Below the pieces are notes generated by a model. That model did no database searches, was not told the DNA's origin, and saw only the letters and a program-made list of their open reading frames with translations. Below, one piece after another: positions 46,700 to 58,468 of a stretch of DNA of 64,000 nt. Location: NCBI RefSeq assembly GCF_000281045.1, contig NW_008246089.1:330737-394736 (forward strand), written 5' to 3'. Position 1 is the stretch's first letter. Each line of letters opens with the position of its first letter. The DNA is from Saprolegnia diclina VS20. Taxonomy: Eukaryota; Oomycota; Saprolegniomycetes; Saprolegniales; Saprolegniaceae. The position numbers and the translations under genes were made by a program.

Positions 46700-49067
46700 C
46701 TAGGGTACATGACTTCTCACATGCGTTCCTTGGTGCGAATGGCGTACCTGGTGGAGTGTCATCGTGACAGATCGATGGTGCGTCACCGCGTTTTGAAACG
46801 CCTCGAGGTCGAGTGTCATGATGACAAATCGCGCCACGTCGCGCAAGGACGCTGGCATCGTCACGGCCACGCTGCGCTTGAGGAGCTTGTCGGCAAAGTC
46901 GCGCTCGCTTTTCGACCGGGCGTGGAGGCGGAGCACGGACCAGAGAACCTCTTGCGCCTGACGCAGCGCGGCTTCATCGATCGGGTCGATAACACGTGCC
47001 AAGACGTCGTCGACACTGCGCCGCAAAACGCTGAGCAGCGGCGTGCGCACGTCAAAGAGAGGCTCGGCAATGCGAGGTGTTGGCGTCGACGGCGGCGAAA
47101 AGGCGAGCGCCGACGCGATGCCGGCGTTGGCGCGGCGCATCGACAGATGTGTGTCACGCCACGCTAGACACACCTGCAAACTGAGCGCGACGAGGTTCGA
47201 GACCTTGCTCGCCTCCATGGGCGACGTGGCGTCGTCAAGCCGGTACAAATTCGGGGCCCACACGATGCAGAGGCTGTGGGCAGTCATGAGGTTGGTCTTG
47301 GTGTGGAGCACAATCTCGAGCCAGTGGTCGAGAAGCCACTCCAAGACCGACCGGGTCTGGGCGTCCAGCGCCCGTAAAAGACCGAGCGCGCACTCGTTGA
47401 CGGTTGCACGGCCCGCCGTAATCGAAGCATCGCGTTTATTGCTCTCGTCGAGCGTCGCGCAGGCCGCGAGGCGGTCGAGGTGCGGGCGAAGCGTCGATGG
47501 GAGCAGCGGTGTCGGTAGCTCGCGGAACCAGAGCTTGAGAAGACTGGCCAGTACAAACGGGTCGCTGTGCTGCTTGACGTCAAAGCGACCAGCGTTGAGC
47601 GCGGTTTTGGCCGCGTGGATCTCACCGTGGTCGGGCGACGACCGGTAAATGTACTTGCTGCTGGCGCCGTTCCGCGCAAGCAGCTCGCGACGCAGCATGT
47701 GCAGCAAACACGGCACCAAGTCGTTTGGGAGTTTGCTGCTGCACCGCATGGCGTCCAACGGTAGGCCAAACTGGTCGTGCAGCGCGATCAAGTGCGTCGG
47801 CACGCCTTCGTACTGGGCCCGGTACGAGTTGTACTTGACGCAGACGTCATGGGCGACTTCGAACGGGGCACCGATAAAGTTCTCACTTGGCGTCACGAGT
47901 GTCGCCGTCGTCGTAGCTGCAGCACCAGCGTCGTCGGCTGCCAACGCCGCGCCATCGGGCATCGATTGGACGCTTGGCAGCATCGTCTCTTGCGTGCACG
48001 TGACGTAGGCCTGCTCACCCTGCGACTGCACTGGGGTGGCCGAGGGGTCGAGGACTGAGCCCGTCTTGTCCAGTGCCTCCTTTGTTGTTGGTGTGGTTGT
48101 TGGCGCCGCAGGTGAAAGACCATCGGGAAGCACGCGTGCGACGTCTTGCCAGTTGGTGATGAACGGATGCGCGAGGCAGTCGATGGCCGACGGTCGATCT
48201 GCCGGTGCCTTATTGAGGCAGTACTTTAAGAAGTCGGAAAAGACCGACGACCATTCGTGGGGCTGGCGAAGCCGCGGCGCGGGGTTGCGCGGGATCTGAA
48301 TCAAGACGCGCATTGGGTGCTCTTCAAAGAGAGGCGGCTTTTGGTCGGCGAGCTCGATCGCCGTGATGCCGAGGCTCCAAATGTCGGCCTTGTAGTCGTA
48401 GTCGCAGTCTTGGATCATTTCGGGGCTCATCCAGTACGGCGTGCCGACAAAGGTGCCACTACGATATGTCACCTCTGGCCTCTCGTCATGGGTCGTACCG
48501 GCGCGACAGCGTGTCGCGAAGCTGCGCCGAGACGCCAAAGTCGGCGATTTTGACATCACCGTCCGCCGTGAGCAAGATGTTGCCGCCTACCGCCCATGAG
48601 ACATCGCACGCACAAGTGAATGGACCTTTGACATCGCGGTGGATCTTCTTCTTCGCATGCAGATGGGCGAGGCCATGCAGCGCACCGCGCAGAATGATCG
48701 AGATCTCTTGCTCGACGAGGCGGCGCTGGCGTGAGATGTCGCCGACGGACCCGCCGCCGCAATACTCCATGGCGATCCAGAGCGCGCCGTCCTTGTAGTA
48801 CGCGTCGTAGAAAGCCACGACGTTCGGGTGGTCGCACTCGCGCAAAAACTCAATCTCGCGCCGGACGTTCTCCACGTCCTCGCCGTGCTGCCCTGGCTTG
48901 AGCGCAATCGGGATGACCTTGAGGGCGACTTCGCGCTGCGTGCTGCGGCACGTCGCGCGGAAGACGCGGCCAAAGGCGCCAGCGCCTTCGCGCGAGTGAA
49001 TGTCAAAGATGGTCTCTGGGTCGCCCGGGCTCAAGCCCATCGTCGCGAGCACCTGCTCGATGCCCAT
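46700..49067 (-). CDS. Ste20/MST-type protein kinase fused to RhoGAP
   Basis: Start ATG 49067 (MGIEQVLATMGLSPGDPETI). Kinase: glycine loop EGAGAFGRVFRA, VAIK-type Lys in EVALKVIPI, catalytic HRDVKGGNILL (reconstituted across an intron at about 48594-48633), DFG in KIADFGVSAQL, activation loop GTFVGTPYWMSPEM (Ste20 signature), APE-region helix and ADRPSAIDCLAHPF. A linker of about 100 residues rich in Thr/Ala/Pro leads to a RhoGAP-like module: FVLASLLKLWFRELPTPLLP and TKTNLMTAHSLCIVWAPNLY, with an Arg-containing region upstream. The kinase resembles MST/PAK relatives that control polarity and cell size; the GAP would inactivate Rho/Rac/Cdc42, coupling both in one protein. The last segment after TLHQ may be an intron, putting the stop at 46631. 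Confidence 0.83.
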
Positions 49068-49678
49068 CGTTGCCGCTTCGGAAGATCGCAACAACTTCTT
49101 GGGCTCCGAACTTCGAACTTCGTACACCGCAGATAGACTCTGTTTCAAACAGAATCTAGGTCGCAACAGTGTTTGGTGGACGATCGCGCACAGAGCGCAG
49201 CCAAACCGAGCCACGATGTCCTTGAACCAAGATGGCTCAAGGAGGCCTACTGTGGTAACACACATACGGGATCAGCTCTTGACCAACGCACACCAGGAAC
49301 GGCGGTAAGGTTGGCCTTCTGTCGCCAACCGCTTCCGACCCGATGACGCCGGTGCGTGACGGCTACGATCAAGTCGATCGCAGTGTCTTTACGTACGCCC
49401 TTAACACAGGTCGAGCGACCATCGCGGTATCTTGCCCGCTGAGCATGACGAGGCGACGTCCCACCATCACACGCCCCGAGCGAACGCCAGCTGGCTACTC
49501 AAGTCGCTCGTACTTGTACTCGTTTAGGAGGCTCGCAGGGCACTGCGTTCTATGACCTTGCAGCGTCGACGCGGTGCTGCACCGCACGTGTGTTGGTTGT
49601 CACCGAGTCTTTACGTTGAAGTTGTGGCCGCCTCTTGCGTGCAGCTCACTTTTCAACTGCGCTTCTTCTTGGCATCCG
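49068..49678. other. Divergent promoter region
   Basis: About 600 bases between the kinase-RhoGAP and cysteine protease genes, which diverge. The kinase frame is open upstream of its chosen start to 49265 but with a poor protein sequence. No other gene is supported. Confidence 0.5.
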
Positions 49679-50929
49679 ATGCACTGTGTCTCGCTGCTGC
49701 TGCTGCTCGCGGCGACGGCCATCTACGGGCTCGATATTTCCGACGCCGAGCGACGGGAGCTCACACGGGACTTGTCGCGCTGGCAAAGCACGTTTGGCAA
49801 CGACGGCCGTCTCCGCGCGTCGATGGTCGGCGCCGAGTCCAATGAGAACCTCCTCGCGCGCTTGAAGGCGTCCAAGGACAAGGTGCCCGAGCTGCGCGTC
49901 GCCAACCCACACGCAACCTTTAGCCACTTGACCAAGTTTGCCTTGCTCAACAACGCCGAGTTTGCCAAGTACGTCTCGGGCCCGATGCCGACGGCGTCGC
50001 CCGTGCCGGGTGTCGACCGGGACGTTGGCAACGCCACCGACATGGTCGACTGGACGACATACAACAACATGACAACGACGTGCGTGCTTCCGCCCAAGAA
50101 CCAAGGCGCGTGCGGCAGCTGCTGGGCGTTTGCAGCCACCGAGGTCGTGGCGTCGGCGCACTGCATTGCGACCGGCGTCCTGCCCGACATCTCGGCCCAG
50201 CAAGTCACGAGCTGCTCGAAAAACGACGGCTCGGACGGCTGCAACGGCGGGACCGTCGAGGGCGCGATCGACTGGATCGTGTCGCAACAGCCGCAATTGT
50301 GTTCGTCGTCGGCGCTCCCGTACACATCGGGTCTCTCGGGCGACACGGGGACCTGCAACGCCACGTGCAACTCGTCCGTGGCACTCGCCGTCGGCGCGAC
50401 GATCAGCATTGCTGGCGAGTCGGCGCTCGAGACGCAGCTCCGCGTGCAGCCCGTGAGCGTCAGTGTCGCCGGCGAGAACGACGTGTGGCGCCTGTACGTC
50501 CGTGGCGTCATCTCGGCGTGCCCGGATGTGCGCTCCGACCACGCAGTGCTCGCGGTCGGCTACGGTACGACGGACGACGAGTACCGACTGCCCTACTTCA
50601 AGGTCCGCAATTCGTGGGGTGCCGACTGGGGCGAAGGCGGCGACATTCGTCTCCAGCGCGGCGTCGGTGGTGCCGGCACATGCAACGTGGCAGAGAGCGT
50701 GTCGTACCCGACCATCGTGCGCCCGACCAAAACGCCGACCAAGACCAAGCCACCGAACAAGACCACGAAGCGCCCGAAGGCAACGCGCCGCCCGCGCCCA
50801 CCAACGCCGACGCCAACGCCATCGACGACCCCTCTGCGGGCGGTCACGTTGACACCTATCGTGCCCGAGTCGACGGACGGTAGCGATGTGGAGCTCGACG
50901 ATGACATCGTCGCGGCGTTCTGGGGCTGA
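49679..50929 (+). CDS. Secreted papain-like cysteine protease (C1A)
   Basis: Intron-less. Start at 49679 chosen because MHCVSLLLLLAATAIYG is a signal peptide; the frame is open for 35 codons upstream. A propeptide of about 115 residues precedes the mature enzyme (MVDWTTYNN). Catalytic residues: Cys in KNQGACGSCWAFAATE, His in SDHAVLAVGYG, Asn in VRNSWGADWGEGG, and the oxyanion Gln in KNQG. Cys pairs (CSKNDGSDGCNGG) match the family disulfides. The C-terminus has a Thr/Pro/Lys-rich tail (TKTPTKTKPPNKTTKRPK) and an acidic end, probably O-glycosylated and absent from standard cathepsins. Oomycetes secrete many C1A proteases for nutrition and, in pathogenic species, host tissue breakdown. Confidence 0.92.
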   Translation: MHCVSLLLLLAATAIYGLDISDAERRELTRDLSRWQSTFGNDGRLRASMVGAESNENLLARLKASKDKVPELRVANPHATFSHLTKFALLNNAEFAKYVSGPMPTASPVPGVDRDVGNATDMVDWTTYNNMTTTCVLPPKNQGACGSCWAFAATEVVASAHCIATGVLPDISAQQVTSCSKNDGSDGCNGGTVEGAIDWIVSQQPQLCSSSALPYTSGLSGDTGTCNATCNSSVALAVGATISIAGESALETQLRVQPVSVSVAGENDVWRLYVRGVISACPDVRSDHAVLAVGYGTTDDEYRLPYFKVRNSWGADWGEGGDIRLQRGVGGAGTCNVAESVSYPTIVRPTKTPTKTKPPNKTTKRPKATRRPRPPTPTPTPSTTPLRAVTLTPIVPESTDGSDVELDDDIVAAFWG

Positions 50930-51363
50930 GCCGTCCGCGCGCGCTACCGAGGCCATGTGGCACTGCCTCCGTTAGCGCTAACTCGATTGATAATGCATAA
51001 CGTGTCGTTTCTTGCTGGCTGCTAGCAAAGGTTGGCGTCGAGCGAGCCTACTACATGCACTCGTACGTCAAGCAGCACGGCAACCCGTGCAAGGTCGTCG
51101 TCCTCGCGCAGCCCATCATGCTTGCTGTATCGGCCATGACCTCGTGCTTACGCTGCGCATGTCATGGGCTTCGAACAGCGTCCGATGCATGGCTCCATGG
51201 AGCTCAGACGCGCCGCCGCCTTGCTACCGGCCGCAACGTCCGTGGCGGAGACGGTGGCGAGTGTCAATCGGCGTCTCTGGCGCAATCTGATTGGCTAAAA
51301 ATCGAGCAGCGGTTTTTTGAATTTTTGAACCGGAGTTTTCAACCTTGGACAGAGCACGCGAGC
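50930..51363. other. Intergenic region
   Basis: About 430 bases upstream of the kinesin. One stretch near 51040-51110 reads ERAYYMHSYVKQHGNPCKVV and looks coding, but it is isolated. It may be a gene remnant or chance. Confidence 0.4.
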
Positions 51364-54300
51364 ATGGCGACGTCCTCGAAGCGGCCGCGGGAGGCCATGG
51401 AGCCGCTCGTCATCGGAGACGCGGCCTGCGACGCCGGTAGCGCGGGTCCGCCTGCCAAGAGCCCCAACCTCGGTAGCAGCGACGCGCGTCGTCGACCAAG
51501 CGGTCTCAAGCCTCCGCGCGTGGCCAAGTCCGGCTTGCCGGTGCCATCCAAGATCGCCAAGGCGCTCTCCAACCAAGACGAGAACGACCGCGCTGCCAAC
51601 GCAGGTAGCTTTCAATGGAATGCATCGAATGACTCTCGGTTCTTATTGTATGTCGTAGCTGGCGAGGGCTCGATCAAGAAGAAGGCCGGATCGCTGCCGC
51701 GACCACGGTCGTCCCTCAAGCCGCCCAGCGCAATGGCGACGCCATCGACGCGCAGCGCTTCACGGGGAGCGCTTGACGCACCACCGGACGCGGTAACCGA
51801 GGTGCCGACGAGTGCGTCTCTGCCGTCGGTGGCCGCGCGCTTCAACGAGGTCATGCCAGACCTCGGCCGTATCGACGATGTCGCCAAGCCGCGACGCACC
51901 AAGCTAAAACCGTTCGACTACAAGGGTCGCTGCGAAGAGCAACGGGCGACTGTGACCGAGCTCCGTGGGCTGCTTCGGACTCTCGAAGAGCAGGTCCGAC
52001 GCTACATCTCGTCGCATCACATCCCATGCGTTCTTCTCGATAGGCCAAGAAATTTGAGCTCGAGGCGGTCCAGCTCGACCAAGCGATGGTGCTGCAGACG
52101 AGCTTGGCCAAGCAAGATTTGGTTCGCATCCGAGAAAACGAAGCGGCGCGCAGCGACATTGTCGACAGTCTCCAAGCGCAGCTCGACGAGCTCAAGCACG
52201 CGCTTGACGGTGCAATCAAGGAGAAGGAAGCGTTCCAAAAGCAAGCCCACGACGTTGGCGCCAAGCTCCAGGACGAGCTCGCGAGTAAAGTGACCTTGTC
52301 GACGCAGCGGTCGCAGGTCGCGGCCCAGCTCGAACAGCTCCGTGCCGAGCACGACCTCCGCGTTGCGGCTCTCCAGAACGACAAGGTCCAGTTGGAGGCT
52401 CAGCGCGACGCGGCAGTCAGCGACCTCGCGCTCGTGCGTGCGCAGTTGACGCGCAAGGAAGAGGACGCGTCCGGGACGCTCAAGAGCATGCGCGACATGC
52501 AAGCCTTTGCGATGAGCACGAACGAACGTCTTGCCAACGAAAACAAAGCGCTCTCGGAGAAGCTCGCGTCGATCGAGGTCAAGAGCAAGGCCATTGAAGA
52601 GTCGTCGGCCGAGACGTCGGCCACGATCCAGCGCCTCACGAGCGCGCTCGAGGTACCTTCCCCAGTCCCAACGATCATATGGTAACGAAGGATGGGAACG
52701 TAGGCCAGCGAAGCGGCCAAAGTTGACGCCATCGCGCTCGCCAAGGAGTCGACCGAGGCGTGCGCGATCGCCAAAGCTGAGCTCGCCGAGCAAGAACGCA
52801 TTGCATTTGCCGAGAAGGGCGTCCGACAGGTGCTCGAGGCCCAGCAACGCGAGTCGCAGAAGGAGCTCATGGCCGTGTACGCCGAGTCCAAGGCCATTCG
52901 GTCCGAGATGGAGCGCTTGCTCGCTCAACACGGCAGCGACAAGGCCAAGTTTGAAGCCGACCGGGTGCAGCTCGAATCCGACAAGACGAAAGCCGCCCAA
53001 GCACTCGCGATCGAGATGGAGGCGCTGCGCGAGGCCAACGTGAGCCTCGAGAGCGAACTCCACACGTGGAAGACCAAGTGGCACGAAACGCAGGAGCACC
53101 AAAACATGGTCGAGATGGCCGCGCTCATTACGGCCCAGCGCGAAGCCGATGTGCTCAAGCTCCGGCTCAAAGAAGCGACGACTACCGGGCTCCAGACAAT
53201 GGAAGCCAAGGATGCGGCGATCGCCGAGCTCACGGCCAAGGTCAAGGAGGGCGAGATGCTGCGCCGGAAGCTGCACAACACGATCCAAGAGCTCCGCGGC
53301 AACGTCCGGGTCTTTGCGCGCACGCGGCCGTTCTTGCCGTCGGACGGGCCCGCCACCGAGTCGGCGATCCAGTGCGACGTCGACGGCGTGACCATGAAGA
53401 TCAAGCGCGAGAAGGAGACCCACAGCTTCTCCTTTGACCGCGTCTTCCCCCCCGTGACAGGCCAGGACGCGGTCTTTGACGAGGTCTCGGAGTTTGTCCA
53501 GTCGGCCATTGACGGGTACCAAGTGTGTCTCTTCTCGTACGGCCAAACCGGGTCGGGCAAGACCCACACGGTACAGCATTGTTGCGCTCTGTGATGTGGT
53601 TCTGAGCATATATGCAGATGCAAGGCAGTGGCAACGGCCATATGCGTGGCATCATCCCGCGCTCGATTGAAAAGATCTTGGCCGAGTGCAATAAGAACCA
53701 AGAGGCCGGGTGGCGCTACACGCTCCACGCGTCGTTCCTAGAGATTTACAACGAAGCCGTCCGCGACCTCCTTGCCAAGAAGGAAGATGCGCAAAAGTCG
53801 CTATCGATCAAGATGCTCGAGAAGCACGGCGGCGTGACGGTGCCCGACCTCACGCTCGTCGAGATTCACGCCGTGCGGGACGTCGAAGGCCTCATGGAGC
53901 GGGCATCGCGCCTCCGAAGCGTTGCGGCCACCGACATGAACGAGCAGTCGTCGCGCTCGCACAGCGTCTTTTCGCTCTATCTCAAGGGTGCTTGCTTGAT
54001 CCTACATGTTCGGGCACCAACCTGGTGGATGTAGGCACCAACGACGAGCAAGGTGTCGTGCTCGAAGGACGGTTGAACCTCGTTGATTTGGCAGGCAGCG
54101 AGCGGATCTCGCGGTCCGGCGCGACCGGCGAGCGACTCAAGGAAGCGCAAGCTATCAACAAGAGTCTGAGCGCGCTCACCGACGTCTTCAACGCGATTGC
54201 ACTCAAAAACAGCCACGTACACGACCTCAAACCCATCGAGTCGGGTCTCACTACAGTGTGCGGTTAGGTGCCATTTCGCAACTCCAAGCTGACGTATTTA

Positions 54301-54523
54301 TTACAGAGCTGCTTGTCGGGCGACGGCAAGACGCTCATGATGGTGCGTACGACTCGTGGAGACATCGGACGACGCTTCATCGAGAGGATAGGTGAACCTC
54401 TCGCCGACGATCGAGTCGACAGGCGAAAGCCTCTGCTCGCTGCGGTTCGCCCACAACGTAAATATGTGCGAGCTCGGAAAGGCCAAGCGACAATTCAAGA
54501 AGAAGACGGACGCCGACGCCTAA
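51364..54523 (+). CDS. Kinesin-14 family C-terminal motor
   Basis: The N-terminus ([18 protein letters not shown]) is basic and Ser/Pro-rich (about 190 residues), as in microtubule- or DNA-associated tails. It is followed by a coiled coil of about 420 residues (for example [20 protein letters not shown]). The kinesin-14 neck and start [20 protein letters not shown] is intact. The motor has the P-loop [10 protein letters not shown] (intron directly after), switch [12 protein letters not shown], switch [11 protein letters not shown] and the late [12 protein letters not shown] and [12 protein letters not shown]. The C-terminus ends [14 protein letters not shown]. Kinesin-14s (Ncd/Kar3/HSET) walk to the minus end and organise spindle poles. 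Six or so introns, all phase-consistent. Confidence 0.93.
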
Positions 54524-54722
54524 CCCCAACACCAATTCGACCTTGCAACCTTGCCGCCTTGCCCCAAGCATTTGGCCGTGCGCTGTGCCACGAGGGCGAC
54601 CTTGCCGTTTACAGTCGCCGTCATGCGCGATGCGTCGTCGTCCTGGACGTATCCTGCGCATATTTCATTCGCGGAGTATTTTGCCGGTGCCTGTGCATTG
54701 GCCCGGCGTTGGCTTGACGCGG

Positions 54723-55215
54723 CTAAGGGGCTGCTGCCGGTGGCGGAGGCCGGACCATGGCGGCGCCGCGGATGTCGAGGATCCGGGGGGACGGAAGCAG
54801 CGGCGAGTCTTCTTGCATGGCGTTTGCCCAACTGCGCTGTTGTAAGGCGAGGGCCTTTGAGAGCGTGCCACGTGGCCAAGCCAGGAGCGCTAGTGTTGCT
54901 GGAGCGAAGAAGACTTCGCGTGGCCGGCAGCGCTGACGTGCCATATATTCATTCGTATACGGGCGGTGCTGGCGCATGTGGCGGCAAAGTTTGCTTGCAT
55001 GTGTCACAAGGATACGCCAAAACTTCTTCCGCCAAGAAGCATTACACGCGCATTGGTCTGTCTATTCGCACGCCACCTAACCCTCAGGTCGAGCACATTT
55101 CGTTGGGGTTGCGTTCGCTGCTACTGGCGACGGCACGGAACGCTTCGTCAATGCATCGAGATAGTCTTGTGCAGGCTTCAGTTGCGCAGAGGCGGCGGAG
55201 GGCGTGCGGCTGCAT
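54723..55215 (-). CDS. Small hypothetical protein
   Basis: Three exons fit GT..AG sites: MQPHALRRLCATEACTRLSR and on to SSSERNPNE; then QTNARVMLLGGRSFG; then HRPYTNEYMARQRCRP and FFAPATLALLAWPRGTLSKA, ending MVRPPPPAAAP. About 135 residues. The N-terminus is basic, Arg-rich and free of acidic residues for 20 positions, as in mitochondrial targeting peptides. No domain is recognised. The opposite strand has a longer frame (54551-55267), so strand assignment rests on splice-site fit. Low-to-moderate support. Confidence 0.4.
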
Positions 55216-55289
55216 AGTCGTTTTGCAAGTGGTCAGTCGGCCTGTCTCGAAAATGGCGTGTTTTTAGTCGAAGCCAGCTGGCCCCTGAA

Positions 55290-57224
55290 ATGGTTCACTT
55301 TGCCTTTTCGACGGTCATGGCACAGCAGCGGGCGACCAAGCTGCGCAGCGAGAAGCGCGCGACGCGCATCGACAAGGATGTCAAGAAGGTCTCGAACCTC
55401 AACCGCGCGCTCTCGTTCGCGTACGACATTCTGTGGAGCTACCGCTACTTCAAGTACATGGCTGCCTTTCTACTGCTCCTCGAAGCCGGCTTGGGCTACG
55501 CCATCATCCAAAAGATTCCGTGTACGTCGCCCAAGTGCACGCGGCTGGAGCTCTCATGCACTATGTAGACACGGAGATTGACTGGAAGGCCTACATGGAG
55601 CAGGTCGAGCTCTTCAAGGGCGGCGAACGCGACTACGCCAAGATCCGCGGTGGCACCGGCCCGCTCGTGTACCCGGCGGGCCACGTGTACATCTTTTCGC
55701 TGCTGCACAGCGTGACCAACAACGGCGCCAACATCCGCCTCGGTACCATCGTCCACCTCGTCCTCCGTCATGGCGTATTCCTGCTGCGTAGCGCAATACA
55801 TCTTTCTCGGTTTTTACCTCGTCATGGTCGCGACGATCTTTGCGATCTTCTACCGCGCGCGCATGTGCCCGCCGTGGACGGCCATGCTCGTGTGTACGTC
55901 CAAGCGTCTCCACTCGATCTACATGCTGCGCCTCTTCAACGACGGCGTGGCCATGATGTTTCTCTTCCTCGCCATCTACCTCTTTTGCCGGCAGCAGTGG
56001 CGGTATGGCTGCGTGCTCTACAGTCTCGCTGTCTCGATCAAGATGAACGTGCTTCTCTTCGCACCTGGTGTCTTCTTCCTTCTCCTGCAGTCGTCCGGCC
56101 TCCTTCGTACGGTCGGGTATCTCTCGATCTGCGCCGCCGTCCAAGTCGCCCTCGCGCTCCCGTTTCTCAACCACAACTGGTGGAGCTACGTCACCAAAGC
56201 GTTTGAGTTTAGCCGTGTCTTTACGTACGAGTGGACGGTCAATTGGCGCTTCCTCTCGGAAGAAGTCTTTGTCTCCAAGGGCCTCTCGATCACGCTGCTT
56301 GTTTGCCACGTGTTCTTCTTGGCGCTCTTTTTGCAAAAGTACTACTTTGCTGCCTCGGGTAGCTGGCGCTACCTCCTCTACAACCCCTTCTCGCTCACGT
56401 ACGTCCGTCTTCTCTGTGGTGCCAAGGTACTTAGGAATTGTAGCGACCGCCAGCCGATCCGCGCCGAACGCATTGTCACGTCGCTCTTTGCGATCAACTT
56501 TGTGGGCATTTGCTTTGCGCGGACGCTCCACTACCAGTTTTACGCGTGGTACTACCCGACGCTGCCGTATCTGGTCTGGAAGACAAATGTGCCCTTGATC
56601 TTCAAGGCCAAGATCCTCATCATGGTCGAGTTTGCGTTCAACACGTTCCCGTCCACGGACGCGTCGTCGCTTGTCTTGCAGCTGAGTCAGCTCCTGCTGC
56701 TCGTGTCGCTCTACACGGCCAGCGACGAAGGTACAGTTTGTGGATTTTTGGAGTTTATTTTGTGAAATGGGCTGCAACTAGGCAAGTACCAGTCGTATCT
56801 GGATGCCGAGGCCCGGGAAAACCTCGTCCGCTACATGAACGAAGAGGCGTTTGACGGCTCGCGCCAGTTTGCCACGTACTATGGCAGCGTCACGGAAGAC
56901 CTCGCCGAAGGCGCGTCGGTCGTCTCGGTACAACCCTATCCCTTGTTCAAGGATTCATGTCTCATCTCGAAATATGTGTGCTAGATTGACGAGCAAGAAG
57001 TGGTCTTGCGGCTTCCGAAAATGAACTTTACGCTCGCGATTGGCTTTGGGAGCTCGGCGCCCGTCACGAGCGAAGGCTACGCCAAGCGCGTGCTCTCGGG
57101 CATGCTCGCGGAGGCCGACGACGGGCTCACGCGCGGCATCAACATGGCCGACGTCGTTTCGCGCGAAATGGCCGAGATGAACAGCGGCGAGCTCCGCGCC
57201 CGCCTCCGCCCCCGCAAGTCGTAG
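55290..57224 (+). CDS. ALG3: Dol-P-Man:Man5GlcNAc2-PP-Dol alpha-1,3-mannosyltransferase (ALG3)
   Basis: Multi-pass ER glycosyltransferase (about ten hydrophobic helices). Diagnostic parts are [35 protein letters not shown] (the D-Y[14 protein letters not shown] signature), [40 protein letters not shown] and [21 protein letters not shown]3 adds the first mannose from dolichol-phosphate-mannose on the luminal side in N-glycan precursor assembly. The frame does not stop at the usual family end: an intron (about 56730-56781) leads to [20 protein letters not shown] and a further exon to 57224 ([16 protein letters not shown]). This gives a soluble extension of about 125 residues that I do not recognise in other ALG3 proteins. 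A separate downstream gene is possible but no start codon or stop separates the two. Confidence 0.88.
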
Positions 57225-57310
57225 GTGTACATGTTCTGTCTGGCTACCCACATATACCGACATTGGAAACAACAAGTGTGTGCTTGACAACTAGGCATAT
57301 CTTAGTCATG

Positions 57311-58468
57311 CTAGCCCTTCTTGTCGTCGCAGTAGCTCGGCAGAATCTGGCGCTTGGCCAAGTCGTTGTGCAAGAGGTGGCTCATAATGCCGAGGTTGGG
57401 GCAGAAGACGTAGCCTGCGTGGTGGAGGGCGACGACCGAGTGGTCAAGATACGAAAGCACGGGCGATCCGGATGACATTTTCTGCGTGTCGAGGTCGTAG
57501 CTCACCTCGGAATCCGAGCCGACGCGGAGGAGCGCTGTGCCTTTGGCGTCCTTGAACGCAATGCGCTTGCCCCACGCCATGGGGTGGGTCACGAGGTACG
57601 CCGGCTCGCCGAGGCGGGGACCGGCCGGTCGGAGTTTGAGGTACCCGTACGTCGTCGCCACGGACGTGTCGAGCTTGAGGAGGGTGTAGTCAAGGTCGAC
57701 GTTGGTAGCAACAAACGTAATGGCGCCCGTGTACTCGATACCGCGGCAAGACAGTGGCCGGTTGCACACATCGGGGCCGTCGGGGCCGGGACACGCTTTG
57801 GCCTGCGCCAAAAACTCGATTTTCGTATTGTTGGCGTCGACAGCGTCAAAGATGCAGTGGTGGTTGGTCATGAGGTGGCCCTCGCAGCCGAGGAGCCAGC
57901 CGGTGCAGCCAAAGAGCTGGTTCTTGCGCCGAATGACGAGCCGCGCGATCGCTTTGGCCTTCTGGGACACGACGGGGTTGCCCTCGAGGCAGACCGCGTC
58001 GACCGAGCGATCCTTGCCGCAAATGCTTTCGTTGCGAGCACGTTCGATCTCGGTGTTGTACGAGCCGAGCCGAAACCCATAGCAAGTGCCCGTCGTATTG
58101 GTGGTTTGTTGAGTGTAGAGCTCGACGCGGAGGTAGCTCGTCGCAATCGCCGGCGCGTCAAACGAGCCCGAGTAGTTGCGGCCAAAGAGCAGCACGGGAA
58201 GCTCCGTACTCTCAACTTCGAGCGACGAGAGGCGGACATAGTCGTTGGGCGGCAGAGCAAAGTCGTCAAAATGCAGTCGGAAGAACGACGCCGTCGCGTT
58301 CGAGACAGTCCACGAGAAGGCGGCCACGCCGTCGTCCATAGGGCTCGGGTACACGGTGGATTTGTCGTAGACGCAGCCAACGCCGACGTCGACCGGGACG
58401 TCGATCGCGGCCACTGCAAGCGCAAAGGGAGCGAGCCAGTTGATGGCCAAACGCATGGCAAATTGCAT
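57311..58468 (-). CDS. Secreted serine protease, PA clan (trypsin/lysyl-endopeptidase-like)
   Basis: Intron-less. Signal peptide MQFAMRLAINWLAPFALAVA, starting at ATG 58468. A beta-rich N-terminal domain of about 150 residues (FSWTVSNATASFFRLHFDDF) with N-glycosylation sites precedes the protease core. The catalytic triad is visible as His in HLMTNHHCIFDA, Asp in NVDLDYTLLKLD and Ser in KMSSGSPVLSY; Cys residues suggest three or four disulfides (FGCTGWLLGCEG). The core has the shape of bacterial-type lysyl or glutamyl endopeptidases rather than animal trypsins, so an old transfer is conceivable, though base composition is like its neighbours. The oxyanion Gly at P-2 of the Ser is present (SSGSP). 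Likely extracellular nutrition or host interaction. Confidence 0.85.
   Translation of the reverse strand: MQFAMRLAINWLAPFALAVAAIDVPVDVGVGCVYDKSTVYPSPMDDGVAAFSWTVSNATASFFRLHFDDFALPPNDYVRLSSLEVESTELPVLLFGRNYSGSFDAPAIATSYLRVELYTQQTTNTTGTCYGFRLGSYNTEIERARNESICGKDRSVDAVCLEGNPVVSQKAKAIARLVIRRKNQLFGCTGWLLGCEGHLMTNHHCIFDAVDANNTKIEFLAQAKACPGPDGPDVCNRPLSCRGIEYTGAITFVATNVDLDYTLLKLDTSVATTYGYLKLRPAGPRLGEPAYLVTHPMAWGKRIAFKDAKGTALLRVGSDSEVSYDLDTQKMSSGSPVLSYLDHSVVALHHAGYVFCPNLGIMSHLLHNDLAKRQILPSYCDDKKG

Noticed and set aside
49068-49265. Earlier start for the kinase
   Set aside because: The extra 66 residues are Cys-rich and unlike kinase N-termini; MGIEQV fits better.
54551-55267. 238-codon plus-strand frame
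   Set aside because: Arg/Ala-rich composition typical of antisense GC-rich frames; the minus strand gives a spliceable model.
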